Part shown: positions 24,820 to 35,233 of the stretch, one piece after another | Position numbering within the stretch: the first letter of the stretch is position 1 | Layout: every line of letters starts with the position of its first letter | Source: Datisca glomerata | Lineage: Eukaryota; Streptophyta; Magnoliopsida; Cucurbitales; Datiscaceae | Length of the DNA stretch: 64,000 bases | Direction of reading: 5' to 3' | NCBI GenBank assembly: GCA_003255025.1 | Contig: QANY01004032.1 | Span: 620,001 to 684,000, forward strand | The notes under the pieces: model-generated | Told to the model about the DNA's origin: nothing | Seen by the model: the letters and a program-made list of their open reading frames with translations, nothing else | The model's database searches: none | Position numbers and translations under genes: made by a program

Positions 24820-26010
24820 TGATCACCAACAGACTCTTTAAAGTGTACCACTAAGTGTACCACGAGACTGAAGCTTCTCAATCATATCTATTTGTAGACT
24901 TTTAGAACGTAATTCTCTGAAGAACCAACTCAATTAAAATAAAACAGAGCACACCTTCTTTGCTAAAACACCCCGAAATGCTATGGGTAAAAAATGTTGC
25001 ATGATAATGTAACAATCATGAGTTTTAAGACATTGAATCTTGCGTTGCTTTAAATCAATGCAACGAGAAATGTTTGATGCATATCCATCAGGAACTCGGA
25101 TACACTTCCATATTTTAAAATATATGTCATTTTCATCATTCGTCATTGAAAACAAAGCAGGGGGTGAGTAAATGGTATTACCTTGAATCATTGGATGAAA
25201 TTGACTCATTATACCCATATGTTGAAAGTTTAGGCGGTCCTTGTAATTATCTTTACTCTTCCATGGATCGTCAAGAATTGTCCCTAGTATGTTATCACAT
25301 ACATTTTTTCAATGTGCATTACATCGAGATTATGACCCATAAGATTAAACTCCCGATAAGGTAGTTGAAAAAATATACTTTTCTTCTTCCGATATTGCAC
25401 ATTACCATCATTAGATCTTTATTTTTGGCCATATTCTTTACTTTTTCCAAAACTGACATTAAGGCCTTGGACTTGTTGTAAAACATTTGATCCCGTAGGA
25501 GAAATAGGGGGTGGTCTACTCTCAATTGTGCAATTAAAAATTTTACTATCATGATGAAACCTATGGCCAAGCTCTGAAAATCTCATGTGGCCCATGAAAC
25601 AATTTATATTTACTATATTTCAAGCGTTGATAATCTGTTTCATAATTATAATGAGGCAAGCAAAGCATGAATGTGTACTCCACGCAGACAAATTAACTAA
25701 TTTTGGAAAGTCACTAATGGTCCACAACAATGCCGTGCGCATTTTATAAACTTCCTTCGCTGATGCATCATATGTATCAACAATCGTTTCCCATAATTCT
25801 CACTTCTTCTATAAAAAAGGTTGCAAATACACGTCAATTTTATTTACAAGATTTTTAGGCCCAGTGATAAGATTAGAGAGGATTAATGATATTTGTTTCT
25901 TGCATATCTAAATACGTAAAGTATATGGAATCAAAAGAATAAGCCACATGCTATAACTGACACTCATTGCTCCAAATAGGTTGAAGCCATCACTTGCCAA
26001 CCAAGTATGA
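24820..26010 (-). pseudogene. tnp2-type transposase of CACTA-1, broken
   Basis: Catalytic transposase of CACTA elements. Minus-strand motifs in order are WLASDGFNLFGAMSVSYSMW (about 26000-25940), GPKNLVNKIDVYLQPF (about 25865-25815), FMGHMRFSELGHRF (about 25600-25560) and PYREFNLMGHNLDVMH (about 25365-25315). RVPDGYASNISRCIDLKQRK and KTHDCYIIMQHFLPIAFRG lie in the frame 25218-24934, then FRELRSKSLQIDMIEKLQ near 24915-24860. Frames change repeatedly, so no active enzyme is encoded. Confidence 0.85.
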
Positions 26011-26060
26011 TATTATGTGGTTTGGATGAGAATTCAGTATGTCTAGAGTAAAATGAATTC

Positions 26061-26425
26061 AGTACTATAGATGACGGTTGATGAAGCGTCGTCTTAAAGG
26101 TCATCGTAAAAAAAAATACCATTGACCACAGTGGGTTGGAGATGACGGTTGGTCTAGGAACCGTCATCCCCTACTTTACATAGACGACGAGTGACATTTT
26201 TCTAGATTGGGTGTGTGAGGAGCAAATACACGATGGTTATTGGAATAACTATTGTGGATTAAAGATGAAGTTGTCTAGTCTATACATTGTGAATTAGGTA
26301 AGGGACAACAATTTTATATCAAGCTTTATCAACGATCGTGAGTAGACTGCCTGTCGTTATTTATAACGCATTATCAACGATGGTTGGTCTACAAACCATC
26401 GTCGTAATATACAATGTTTTATTTT
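26061..26425. repeat. CACTA-like subterminal repeat region
   Basis: Contains many short direct and inverted copies of GATGACGGTTGGTCTA-like and CAACGATGGTTGGTCTAC motifs (for example 26147 and 26374), as in subterminal regions of CACTA elements. No CACTA terminus is visible at its edges. It may belong to a second element or be an insertion in CACTA-1. Confidence 0.5.
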
Positions 26426-26559
26426 TCTTTTATTACTGAATCATAAAGCCAACCTAATAAAATTACACAATAAGCGAAACAGAAAATGACACAAATATCT
26501 CAGTAGATAATATAACTCTTCATTGCAAACTAATGATAGTCTAAGAATAATAAATACCG

Positions 26560-27480
26560 AAGTTAATTATGAAAACCTTGAAGCCAATGAACTTTGATCC
26601 TTTCTTTTTAGTTGTTCTAGTTGCTCCATTATTATTTAATTGTTGAACTTGCACAAAAATAAAGACAAAATTTAACCCATGAATTTACTAAATTATAAAG
26701 TAAAGTAAAAGAGTATTGAAAGTTATCATACGTACATGTTTGTCGATAGTGCCCCAAACCCCTTACCCAACCACCATGCTCGGGAGTACCCAAAACCGTG
26801 GTGATAATGTCTTCAGTACCGGAAGCAGACGCTCATTTTTTCTTAAGTTCATCATACAAATAAAAGCATAATTAAAATAATCAGAGAATAAATCCACATG
26901 CAATAAAACTGCTAATTAATGCGAACATGGAAAAAAATAAATCAAAATAATTAAATTAAGTTTGAATTAATTAAATACAATGAATTAAACACACTTACAA
27001 TTTTTTTTAATTCTTTCTTCAACGGTCTCATCCTTGAAACTTCATTTTTTGTCCATACGGGCATACTTCCACAATGTTGTCCGATCTATTGACTTATCGA
27101 TACTTTTTTCTTTTTACTGTCATAGGCAATAGTAAAGGTTTGTAGTAAATACATAGTAATTTAAAAATGAATATTAAGTTCTGAATAATTTAATAATCCT
27201 CACCAACTCTTCCTCTAATTTTTTGTATCTCGTACGAGACAGTCTATGGTTATATTTATTCTTCGCTCGATTCTTTTATTATTATTTTTCTTTGTTGTTG
27301 CAGTTGAACAATTTATAGTAACTATGCCAGAATTTATAGTTTAAAAATGAACGTGAAACTAACATGCAAAGTAAAGAATTTTACCAAAAATTCAGGAGTA
27401 AGACGAGATTTCACAAACTCATCCCAATATAGTTACTTGATGAAATTATATTGAATACCTGGATCCATCACATATTCCAT
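26560..27480 (-). pseudogene. Second Transposase_24-like remnant (CACTA-2)
   Basis: On the minus strand DEFVKSRLTPEFL (about 27420-27385), KNKYNHRLSRTRYKKLEEEL (about 27260-27205) and SIDRTTLWKYARMDKK (about 27095-27050) match conserved segments of PF03004. A downstream piece near 26640-26590 (VQQLNNNGAT) is compatible with the C-terminal helix. It lies upstream of tnp2 and duplicates the domain at 23530-24350, so it probably comes from a second CACTA element. Confidence 0.65.
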
Positions 27481-27779
27481 CTACAATAAAAGTAATTAAT
27501 AAAGAGACGACGAAGAGGAAGAGAGCTCACGGGTGGTGACAGGAGATGGATGATTCCGGTGGTGTCGGGGTAGGACACATTGGAGTTACGCAGGTGAGAG
27601 GTTTCGAAGGACATGGTACTTATTTTTAGAGTAAAATTGTTTAGTCCCGTATAGTTCATCCTCTTAGGAGGGGACTATTTAAACGATGATGGTGGGACTA
27701 TCTAGTCCCACCATATTTACTAGTCTGGTTTGATATTCAAGCTAAACACAAAATAATACCAATTTTGTACTGTCCAGTA
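27481..27779. other. Junction DNA between CACTA remains and LINE-2
   Basis: Includes GTGGGACTATCTAGTCCCAC (27693-27712), a near-perfect palindrome reminiscent of a subterminal repeat. No gene was identified. Confidence 0.35.
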
Positions 27780-28336
27780 CTGGCAGCCAAATGAAGCTTG
27801 TGGCTTGGTAAGGAAGGAATGAAGAAGAGAATAGCTTGGAGTTTAGGAAATGATAAATATGTTAATATCTAGGTAGATTCTGCCTTCCTAGCTATAGAAA
27901 TCTAGAATTATTTATAAACCAAAACCTATCTAGAGTTTCTGATCTTATTTCTATTCAAGGAAATGATAGAAATTTTAGTAAGGTATACTGGTTTCCCTCC
28001 TAGATTGCAAAAGATATTTTCTCCATTCATCTCCCTATGGGAGCCATCGAAGATTTTGTTGTTTGGCGTTTATATAGAAATGGTTTATTTACGATTAAAA
28101 CTAGCTATCACTCGATTCATGAAGATAAGATATCTAGTGGTTTCCATCCACTTCTCATATCATTTCTACTCAATTATAGAAAGCTCTTTGTAAAGCTAAT
28201 ATTCCACAAAATCTTAAATCTTTTATGTGGAAAGCATCTTTGGGTTTTATTTTAGCTAGATTAGTATTCAAACATAGGAATATAACCAATGAAGATACTT
28301 GTCCTATTTGTCTTAAGAAGATTGTACATGAGAGTT
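27780..28336 (+). pseudogene. LINE-2 remnant: RT C-terminal linker and zf-RVT domain
   Basis: The frame 28037-28255 reads GAIEDFVVWRLYRNGLFTIK, the start of the zinc-binding domain after plant L1-type RT (PF13966). The rest continues in another frame: CKANIPQNLKSFMWKASLGF, then NEDTCPICLKKIVHES ending at 28336, with a Cys pair and a His. At that point the similarity stops at an inserted element. The next LINE-2 piece is at about 33040. Confidence 0.8.
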
Positions 28337-28677
28337 GACGACCTCGACATTGACTCACTGCGAAGCGCAACTTTTATGGCGTATCGGGAGTGCCTCCCCC
28401 ATGGACGCACCATGAGGTGTTGTTACCATGGTAGTACCATGGAGGTGCCTGGATCACCTTCGTAATACAACTCGAAGACAACAATAACACACTTCAGAGA
28501 AGATGTATTGCTATGCTATTACAATGTGTTATCACTTGACAAACCATTAAGTCAAGTGACAAAAACTTGAGTGGACGTATGGTTGTCTGAGAACGTTTGG
28601 GAGGTTATGGACTGGTAGGATTAGTGGTGAAGCTACGTCGTATTAGAAAGGACATACCTTTTCCAATTTGGCCACTT

Positions 28678-29022
28678 TGAACATTAAGGGTGTGCTACCC
28701 TCCCACTTTGGGGAGAGGGTTTAGTCTTAAGATATCTCTTTGAGAGGAGGTTTTGTGTGGATACCGCCCTTGAGTCTCATCAGCTCAGCGTAGCCCCCCC
28801 AGATCATGGTCACTCCACAAGTCCCACATGACGTCATCCAATTGGAACAAGTGAGATCCTCCTCTTGTCCACCTCAGCATGATTAATCAGCGGAGGTGGC
28901 ACACTTAGATAGGTGGACTTATAACTAATCAAGGGATTAGTAACAATGGCCCCCCATTTTTGTCACCTATAAAAGGAGGGCCTCTCCTTCATTTTGAGGA
29001 AAAGAGAAAAAATCTTAGAGAG
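28678..29022 (+). repeat. Left LTR-like direct repeat
   Basis: Starts TGAACATTAAGGGTGTGCTA and aligns over 345 bases with 32341-32685. After CTTAGAGA the two copies diverge. Confidence 0.8.
28968..28976 (+). promoter_or_regulatory. TATA box in left LTR-like repeat
   Basis: TATAAAAGG in the context TCACCTATAAAAGGAGGG; the partner repeat has TATAAAAG at 32631-32638. Position and sequence are typical of LTR core promoters. Confidence 0.6.
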
Positions 29023-29721
29023 AGAGAGCGTAGGCTTTCACATTCATGATAGATGTCATGCTTGGTGAGATGCGTATACTTTCACATTCTTACTTAAAAA
29101 ACATGCATGATAGACATCATGATTATCATCAAGAACACTTGAGATGCGCCACTCAGATTCGTGTGTTTGATGTATCACCTAGATTCGCATGTCTCCTCAT
29201 TGAGCTTAACCTATCCATGATAGAACCCACACCCCTTAGACACACCAAATGTCACGGGTGGGACTCTCACGCCTCTACAAGGAACGCCCACTAGGGGAGT
29301 TGGTAGGAAAATAAAATCTAGTATATTCTAATGAGCTCACACACTCTCGCCTAGGACATTTACAAAGTACTGTTACACAACCCATAGATTACAAGGCAAC
29401 AAGTACATAGATGATTCATATACAAAGAGAGAAATATCAAGCCAACATTCCACATGTGAAACAAGGAGATGACATCTCATTTAAGAATAAAGTTCATTAT
29501 GGTATGAGTTATCATTACATCCCCAACATATGACAGGGCGAAACTAAGCGAAAGGTTACAAAAACCAGCTACATCCCCAACATATCATTATGAGGGGTAT
29601 AAGAAGAACAAACAACTACATCCCTAGGATATGACAACACGAAACTAAGCCAATAGTTACAAAACCCACTAAGCCAGAGAGTTGAGTATGAAGAAGAAAA
29701 GTAAAGCAAAGCACAAGAAGT

Positions 29722-30445
29722 CTAATTAGAGCTCTCGAAAATATCTCTCGCTACAAGCTCCTCAGAGTCGAGGCTGATGGCGGTGCTCTTCTCTTGGAGT
29801 TGACAATGCTTGTTGATCTCCACATCTAAATCTGCTATCTTAGCCTGCACTGTAAACACTCGTTGTTATTGGTAGCGACGTGCTCCTCTAGATGTTCTAT
29901 GTATACCTCCCTCGCCAGTCGTCGGTGCAGCTGTCGAAAGCTACAGATGGCGAGTTTCAACTAGTCCAACTTTAGATGAAACAACTTCATCTCCTTCTAA
30001 GTGGAAATGAAAGTGCTCGAGAAGTTACACCAACGTTGAAGTAATGTATGGACTAGAGTGGCATCACGCTAGATTGACAGTCTTAACACCACCTCCAACG
30101 CTTCCAGAACCCTGACTTTCTTTAACAAGTCGACATACTCAGGATCAGAAAATATGTATGTACACCAATCCTCCCAGCCAACCACCAGTTTGTAATGACT
30201 CCCCAAGTCAATGGAGGAGGTCAGAAAATTGCCACGAGGAATGAAACTTGTTCAAGCCTGAAGTACTCAGCCTGCTCGCCTTCCTCTTCCATCAATACTC
30301 TAAAACTAACCTCCCTCTCAAGCGATTTTAACATACTATTAACCACAAGGTCAGCGATAGGCTTCATCGTGGACCATGGTTTAGGTGGAACTAGGGGAGC
30401 CGAAATGCCATTGCCCATAGTAAGTTCAATCTTTGAAGAAGCCAT
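29722..30445 (-). pseudogene. Unrecognised protein remnant with coiled-coil character
   Basis: Minus-strand frame starts MASSKIELTMGNGISAPLVP at 30445. It continues through KPIADLVVNSMLKSLEREVS, later DPEYVDLLKKVRVLEALEVV and DATLVHTLLQRWCNFSSTF, and after a frame change AKIADLDVEINKHCQLQEKS to a stop at 29722. Two to four stops or frame breaks interrupt it. The C-terminal part looks helical. The RD...L..RW...TF spacing vaguely recalls plant mobile domain proteins, but I cannot assign it. It runs antisense to the LTR-like repeats. Confidence 0.45.
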
Positions 30446-30599
30446 TTGTGTGAACAAAGACCTGCAAAATAGGGGAACACATGTTACAAGCAAGAAACAT
30501 GGATACAATGGAGGTCGATAAGTTAAAGCTCTCGATGGAGTTCTTAAGGCATGAATACCATATGGGAGCGACATATTACAAATACCATATTGGGAAGAC

Positions 30600-31010
30600 A
30601 CGTTGATGGTTCTGTTCAATGGAGGCAAATTTTTGAAATTTTCCCTAAGGAGGAAGCATATTACGAATACCTTATAAGGGAGGCATGTTGATGGTTCTCG
30701 TTAACAAAGGCAAGTTGAAATTTTTTCCTATGAGGGAGGCGTGTTCTTAGTACTCTTCAATGGAGGCAAGTGTAAATTTCCTATGGGGGAGGCGTATTGT
30801 GAATAACCTACAAAGGAGCAATGTTGATAGTTCTCTTTAACGGAGGCAAGTTGAAATTTTTTCCTATGAGGGAGGCGTGTTTTTAGTACTCTTCAACGGA
30901 GGCAAAGTGAAATTTCCCTATGGGGGAGGCATGTTGAAATTTTCTTCAACAGAGGGAAATTTGAAATTTCTTCTATGGGTGAGGCATACTCATTATGGTA
31001 GACATATTAA
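30600..31010. repeat. Tandem repeat tract, GGAGGCAAGTTGAAATTT type
   Basis: Units containing GGAGGCAAGTTGAAATTTT and CCTATGAGGGAGGCGTGTT recur about every 45-50 bases. A higher-order copy of about 137 bases is seen at about 30687 and 30824. The tract is noncoding and internal to the non-autonomous element. Confidence 0.8.
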
Positions 31011-31139
31011 AAATTTTCCGATGGTACACAAGTCATCGCCCCCCTCAAGGGCGACATAATAGGCCAGGGCGGCATTCCATAGGTCAATGACGATATCTAA
31101 GAGTCAGGGGCGGCAAATAACAGGTCAAGGGCAGCATAC

Positions 31140-31370
31140 TAGAGGCTTCTACATCAACGATGACATCTCAATGCCCTTACATCAACGGCAGCATCTCAAC
31201 ACCCCAACCTCAGTGGTGGCATCTCAATGCCCCTACCTCAACGATGACACTTCCCCTCCCTACCTCAACGGTGGAGAATCCCCCCCTAGCGGAGGCATCC
31301 CAAGAGATGTCTCAACCTTAGTGGCGACACTCCCTCTCCTTACCTTAATGGCGGCAAATCCTCCAGCCTC
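31140..31370. repeat. Tandem repeat tract, CATCTCAATGCCCCTACCTC type
   Basis: Degenerate units of about 30 bases built on TCAACG(A/G)(T/C)GACATCTCAATGCCCCTACC. An open frame (31087-31485) across it is a by-product of the repeat composition. Confidence 0.75.
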
Positions 31371-31517
31371 CAGTGGAGGCACACCACCACTCGGTTCCGT
31401 TACGGGACCTTCAACTCCCTCATTTAGTACCCTAAAGGAAAATCCATTATGCAAACCAACTCTTACACTACCGGAACGGGAATAAAGAGGAAGAACAAGA
31501 AATGAAGGGGAAGCTAT

Positions 31518-31941
31518 TTGGGGTGTTCAAAATTATCCTGAACCAAAAATGACTGGTTCGTTTGGTTCTTTTTATGTGTTCAATTTAGGTAAATGAGAGA
31601 ACCGAAGTTTCGATTCAGTTCAAAATTTTGGTGGTTTTCGAATCGAACAGAACAGAACTGAACTGGAACATTAAATTCATAATTTTTATATTTTATTTTT
31701 TATTTATAATGTCATATCAAACCGAACCGAACTGAAACAAAATTTTGATTTTATATTTTTTTTAATAATATCATTTAAAAATTATTTAAAAAATTATTTT
31801 TAATTAATAATACTGAACCGAACTGATCCAAATAGAAACTCAAAGTTTGGTTTGGTTCAATTTTTTGACATGAAAGGTTCGGATTGGTTTGATTTTATTG
31901 CCGAACCAAAGTTTAAGTTCACCGAACCATTAATACCCCAA
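31518..31941. mobile_element. hAT-type MITE, second copy
   Basis: 424 bases, starting TTGGGGTGTTCAAAATTATC and ending TTAATACCCCAA. GAAGCTAT lies on both sides (31510-31517 and 31942-31949). The interior is rich in GAACCGAA-like motifs and is related to the MITE at 20114-20587. It has no coding capacity. Confidence 0.9.
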
Positions 31942-32340
31942 GAAGCTATCAAAGTAGGAGAAGAACGAAAATGTCGAAGCTCGCCACCTCCTTGAAAAGA
32001 ACCGAAATGCTGAAGGGGGCAAGGAAGAAGAAGGCTGTTTGGTTTCTCTTTTTCAAAAAAGAGGGGAAGTAGATGATTAAATAATGAGATTATTTATTTT
32101 GGAGACCCTTTATATAGGGGAAGAAGGGACATGAAGCTCCCAAAATTCTAAAATTCCAGATTTTTTTTAAATTTGACCCCCTATGAAGTTCGTCTAGGTT
32201 CGTCGAACCTGAAGACAAAGAGATGCCTACATCATATAAAGAAGGCATATTGGGGATAATGGATTGATGCATTCCACGTACATCACGTAATAAAGGTGAT
32301 CAAAGGACCACATAATTGATGGTACAGTCGACTACTACAT

Positions 32341-32685
32341 TGAACATTAAGGGTGTGCTAACCTCCCTCCTTGGGGAGGGGGTTTAGTCTCAAGAGATCT
32401 TTTTGAGAGAAGGTTTTGGGTGGATATCGCCCTTGAGCCTTATCGGCTATGACTATTCCCCCTAGATCATGGTCACTCTGCGAGACCCACGTGGCATCTT
32501 CCAGTTGACACATGTGAGACCCTCCTCTTATCCACCTCAACGTGATTAATTAGTTGAGGTGACATGATTGGATATGTGAGCTTGTAACTAATCAAGGGAT
32601 TAGTTATAATGGTATCCCCTTTTTGTCACCTATAAAAGTAGGGCATCTCCTTCATTTTGAGGAAGAGAGAAAAAATCTTAGAGAC
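32341..32685 (+). repeat. Right LTR-like direct repeat
   Basis: Partner of 28678-29022, starting TGAACATTAAGGGTGTGCTA and including a TATA box. Sequence downstream to about 33000 may be the rest of this LTR; no clear CA end or target duplication could be picked. Confidence 0.75.
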
Positions 32686-33039
32686 AGTCCCTTCTCTCCC
32701 TTCCTTAGAAAGAGAAAGCACCATTTTTCTTTGACACCATTTTGTCACCACCCTTGAGTGTTTGGAGTGCTCCCCCTCAGCTCCTGACGTCATCTCCGGC
32801 GTTCTCAGACGTTATTCCGGTTACTTGCTAAGGATTAGACCACTCTTGCACTCACTCACATCACATTTGAATCTACAAAGATGAATCTATATTTCATCTA
32901 TTGGTTTGTTGTAGGTAGTCTAAACGTTTTTGGCATAGTTCTACTTTTCAACTAAGAATTGAATCTTTTTTTCTAGGAGATCATAAATATTAGGTTCAAG
33001 ATAGAATTTTAATCTTGTTTCACACCCTGATGGAGGTAG

Positions 33040-33454
33040 TACAGATATTTCATTATTTTGCTTCATTTTTTTGGTAAATATTGAAGGATAGATATATGTT
33101 TGTTTTTAAGGTATTTTAGTGGACACGTTGAAGACTTGGCAGGTTGCAATAAGGGCATGGAATTCTTTCCTTGAAGTAATTTGAAAAAGTTTGGTATCTT
33201 TGTTTCTTGCTCTTTTATATCTGGTAATTCTAAATCTGATTACTCTAGGTTTTCTTCTTAGGTCTACTGTATTAATTTTGATGGTGCTTTTGATTCTTTA
33301 TGTAAGGTGGGTGCTGTAGGCATTATTGCGAGGGAAAATCTAGATAGGTCGTGGAAATTATGGGAAGGAGAAGAGAGACTCTGAGTAGTGATCACATGGA
33401 AATGTTGGCCGTTGAGGAATTCTAGACTTGATATCAAGAAAGAAAGTGAATGAT
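33040..33454 (+). pseudogene. LINE-2 remnant: connection region and start of RNase H
   Basis: LKDRYMFVFKVF near 33080-33115 and QVAIRAWNSFLEV near 33143-33180 match the connector after zf-RVT. VYCINFDGAFDSLCKVGAVG (33261-33320) begins the RNase H domain with its catalytic Asp. The reading continues to VNDVS at 33459, where the gypsy element splits it; the rest is at 59346. Confidence 0.8.
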
Positions 33455-33459
33455 GTTTC

Positions 33460-33852
33460 TGAACAGATAAAAATCCTTTGTGGAGTCACGTAAGCGGGAC
33501 ACAACCAATAAAAAAAGGGCACGGGGACTGCCGCCATGGAAAATCCAGAAAAGTCAATCTAAATCGTCGATCTCATCGTATCCCATTAGACGGTTCAAAC
33601 TTGATAAGTTGTTGATATAGATAAGCTAAGCTCGATAGGTTGTTAGTATAGATGAATTACTCTGATATGATAAGCTCTATCTTGAAAGAATATTTCATTT
33701 ATTCTCTGTATTTTAAAGGATATAGTTGAATTTTGCAACTAGTTGAGAACCTATAAATAGAAGTTAATTGTAAACTCAAGCATTCAACAAAACTAAGCAA
33801 TTATTCTAATATTCTCGAGAATCCTATCTTTCACTCTTTATATTTAGTTTAT
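33460..33852 (+). repeat. 5' LTR of the gypsy element (3' end lost)
   Basis: Aligns with 58921-59340 from TGAACAG through the TTTAGTTTATC stretch. The last about 30 bases of the LTR and the primer-binding site appear deleted, because gag-like sequence starts only a few bases later. Confidence 0.85.
33752..33759 (+). promoter_or_regulatory. TATA box in gypsy 5' LTR
   Basis: TATAAATA in the context GAACCTATAAATAGAAG. The 3' LTR has the same element (AGCCTATAAATATAAG) near 59209-59224. Confidence 0.6.
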
Positions 33853-33859
33853 CACGATA

Positions 33860-34198
33860 TGTAGAGTCGTAATAGTGAAGCACTACGAAATGCATGGAAA
33901 ACAGTGCAAGAACGGATCATTACGTTGTAACGGGAGATAGCGGAGACACGAGAAAAATTGAGCCAAAGGACCGTGGTGCGGGAATGGGAAGCGGAAAACG
34001 AGAATGAGGAAAAGAGAGAACGGACACACCAACAATCAAAGCCAGTAGCTAGCCACAACGCCCATCATGAGGGAATGAAAGTCACTTCACGTGACGAAGG
34101 AGAAAGAGCTGGAGATGAGAACGGGTCTGCAGAGCCAAGGACGGAACGGGCAGTAGAGAAATTGATGGAACGAAAAATGCTTGAGATGAGGAAGTTAG
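33860..34198 (+). pseudogene. Gypsy gag, N-terminal part
   Basis: Reads NSEALRNAWKTVQERIITL, then EIAETREKLSQRTVVREWEA and a charged stretch ending ATQ-like sequence at the copia-3 junction. Two in-frame stops are present (near 33862 and 33927). The heptad-like charged sequence is common in Gag N-termini of large gypsy elements. It continues at 42505. Confidence 0.6.
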
Positions 34199-34849
34199 TG
34201 TTGGAAAATGCGACGCAGGCGCAGCGGAGGCGTTTAAATTTTTTTAATAAAAATAAATCTTTTTTTATAAAAAGAAAACAAGCTCGACGCCATGATAAGA
34301 AGAAAACTTTTTATTGAAAACACTTTTCAATCAGTCAGAATCTATTACATATTTATATATTAAATCTACAACATACAAGGTTACAAATCATATACCTCTT
34401 GTAGTCTTAATCAAGCGTCCTAGTAAAATCGATCGATCCTTCGTCCCACGAACTGTTCCAACGATTAGTAGACTCCAAGTTCCACACCAAGATTTTCCAA
34501 GTTAATCCTCAATGCACTGGGACGTGTGTGGGCACGTAGAATATTACAAAACACTTTTTCTGTCTCTAAATGTTCTTAACACATGAAATCTAGAGATTTA
34601 CTGAGAATGAATTTTATGAGACAATTCTCTAAAAGAAGGTGATGATAATTCTTTTAGGGATTGGATTAACTATTAAACGTAGAGAAAAATCACTCTGAGC
34701 AATTGTGTGCACAACTCAATTATCCGATTGATCAACTGATGATCTGATCAACTCATTCATCAACTAAGGTCATTCGAATAAAATCTGTATCTTATTCTAG
34801 ATAATGGTGTATCAGATATTTTGGGATAATTAAACATTAAAAATGATAT

Positions 34850-35033
34850 TTAATTTTAAATTTTCTAATACAGTGGGATCCACTGTATAATGATGCACAA
34901 CTGCAGTGCCGCATGGCACTATAGTGTGCCTTGAGGCAGCACAGTGCCTCACGGCCCCACTGTAGTGTCATGGGGCACTGCATTTGTGCATCATTATACA
35001 GTGGATCCCACTGTATTAGACAATTTAAAATTA
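34850..35033. repeat. Foldback (long inverted repeat) in copia-3 LTR
   Basis: Left arm CAGTGGGATCCACTGTATAA at 34871 through GATGCACAA, right arm TTGTGCATCATTATACAGTG at 34984 onward. The arms extend into TAATTTTAAATT and its complement. Inner arms (ATGGCACTATAGTG and CACTGTAGTGTCAT) pair as well, so nearly the whole 184 bases can fold into one hairpin. Confidence 0.85.
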
Positions 35034-35094
35034 AATATTATTTTTAGATTATGATGTATCAGATATTTAGAGGTAATTAAAAATTAAAAATAAT

Positions 35095-35233
35095 TTTAAA
35101 TTTTAAATTGTCTAATACAATGGGATCCACTGTATAATGATGCATAACTGCAGTATCACATGGCACTATAGTGTGCCGTGAGGCAGCACAGTGCCTCACG
35201 GCACCACTATAGTGTCATGTGGCACTATAGTGT
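35095..35233. repeat. Partial second copy of the foldback
   Basis: Repeats the left arm and the central hairpin of 34850-35033 (TGGGATCCACTGTATAATGA, then GTGCCGTGAGGCAGCACAGT). The inner stem GGCACTATAGTG...CACTATAGTGTCA is nearly perfect. The right arm is missing. Confidence 0.8.

Larger units (their letters stand above)
22798..26060 (-). mobile_element. CACTA (En/Spm) element remnant (CACTA-1)
   Basis: CACTACAAGGAAA at 22798 is a typical dicot CACTA terminal repeat. Inside it, GC-richer inverted units (CCGGCGGTTTGAACAGCCGG at 23029) look like subterminal repeats. Minus-strand tnp2 (about 26010-24820) and then Transposase_24 (about 24350-23530) follow the usual CACTA gene order reading towards this end. 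The opposite terminal repeat was not found, so the element is truncated or interrupted near 26010-26060. Confidence 0.7.
28337..33000. mobile_element. Non-autonomous LTR-like element inserted in LINE-2 (limits approximate)
   Basis: Lies between the zf-RVT and RNase H parts of LINE-2. A 345-base direct repeat (28678-29022 and 32341-32685) with a TATA box in each copy looks like the start of paired LTRs. The 3.3 kb between holds an antisense ORF remnant, two tandem-repeat tracts and a MITE but no gag or pol. Repeat ends and target duplication could not be fixed, and 28337-28677 is not repeated on the right. Confidence 0.55.

Noticed and set aside
31087..31485. 132-codon ORF rich in Pro, Ser and Thr
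   Set aside because: Spans the 31140-31370 tandem repeats, which keep several frames open on both strands.
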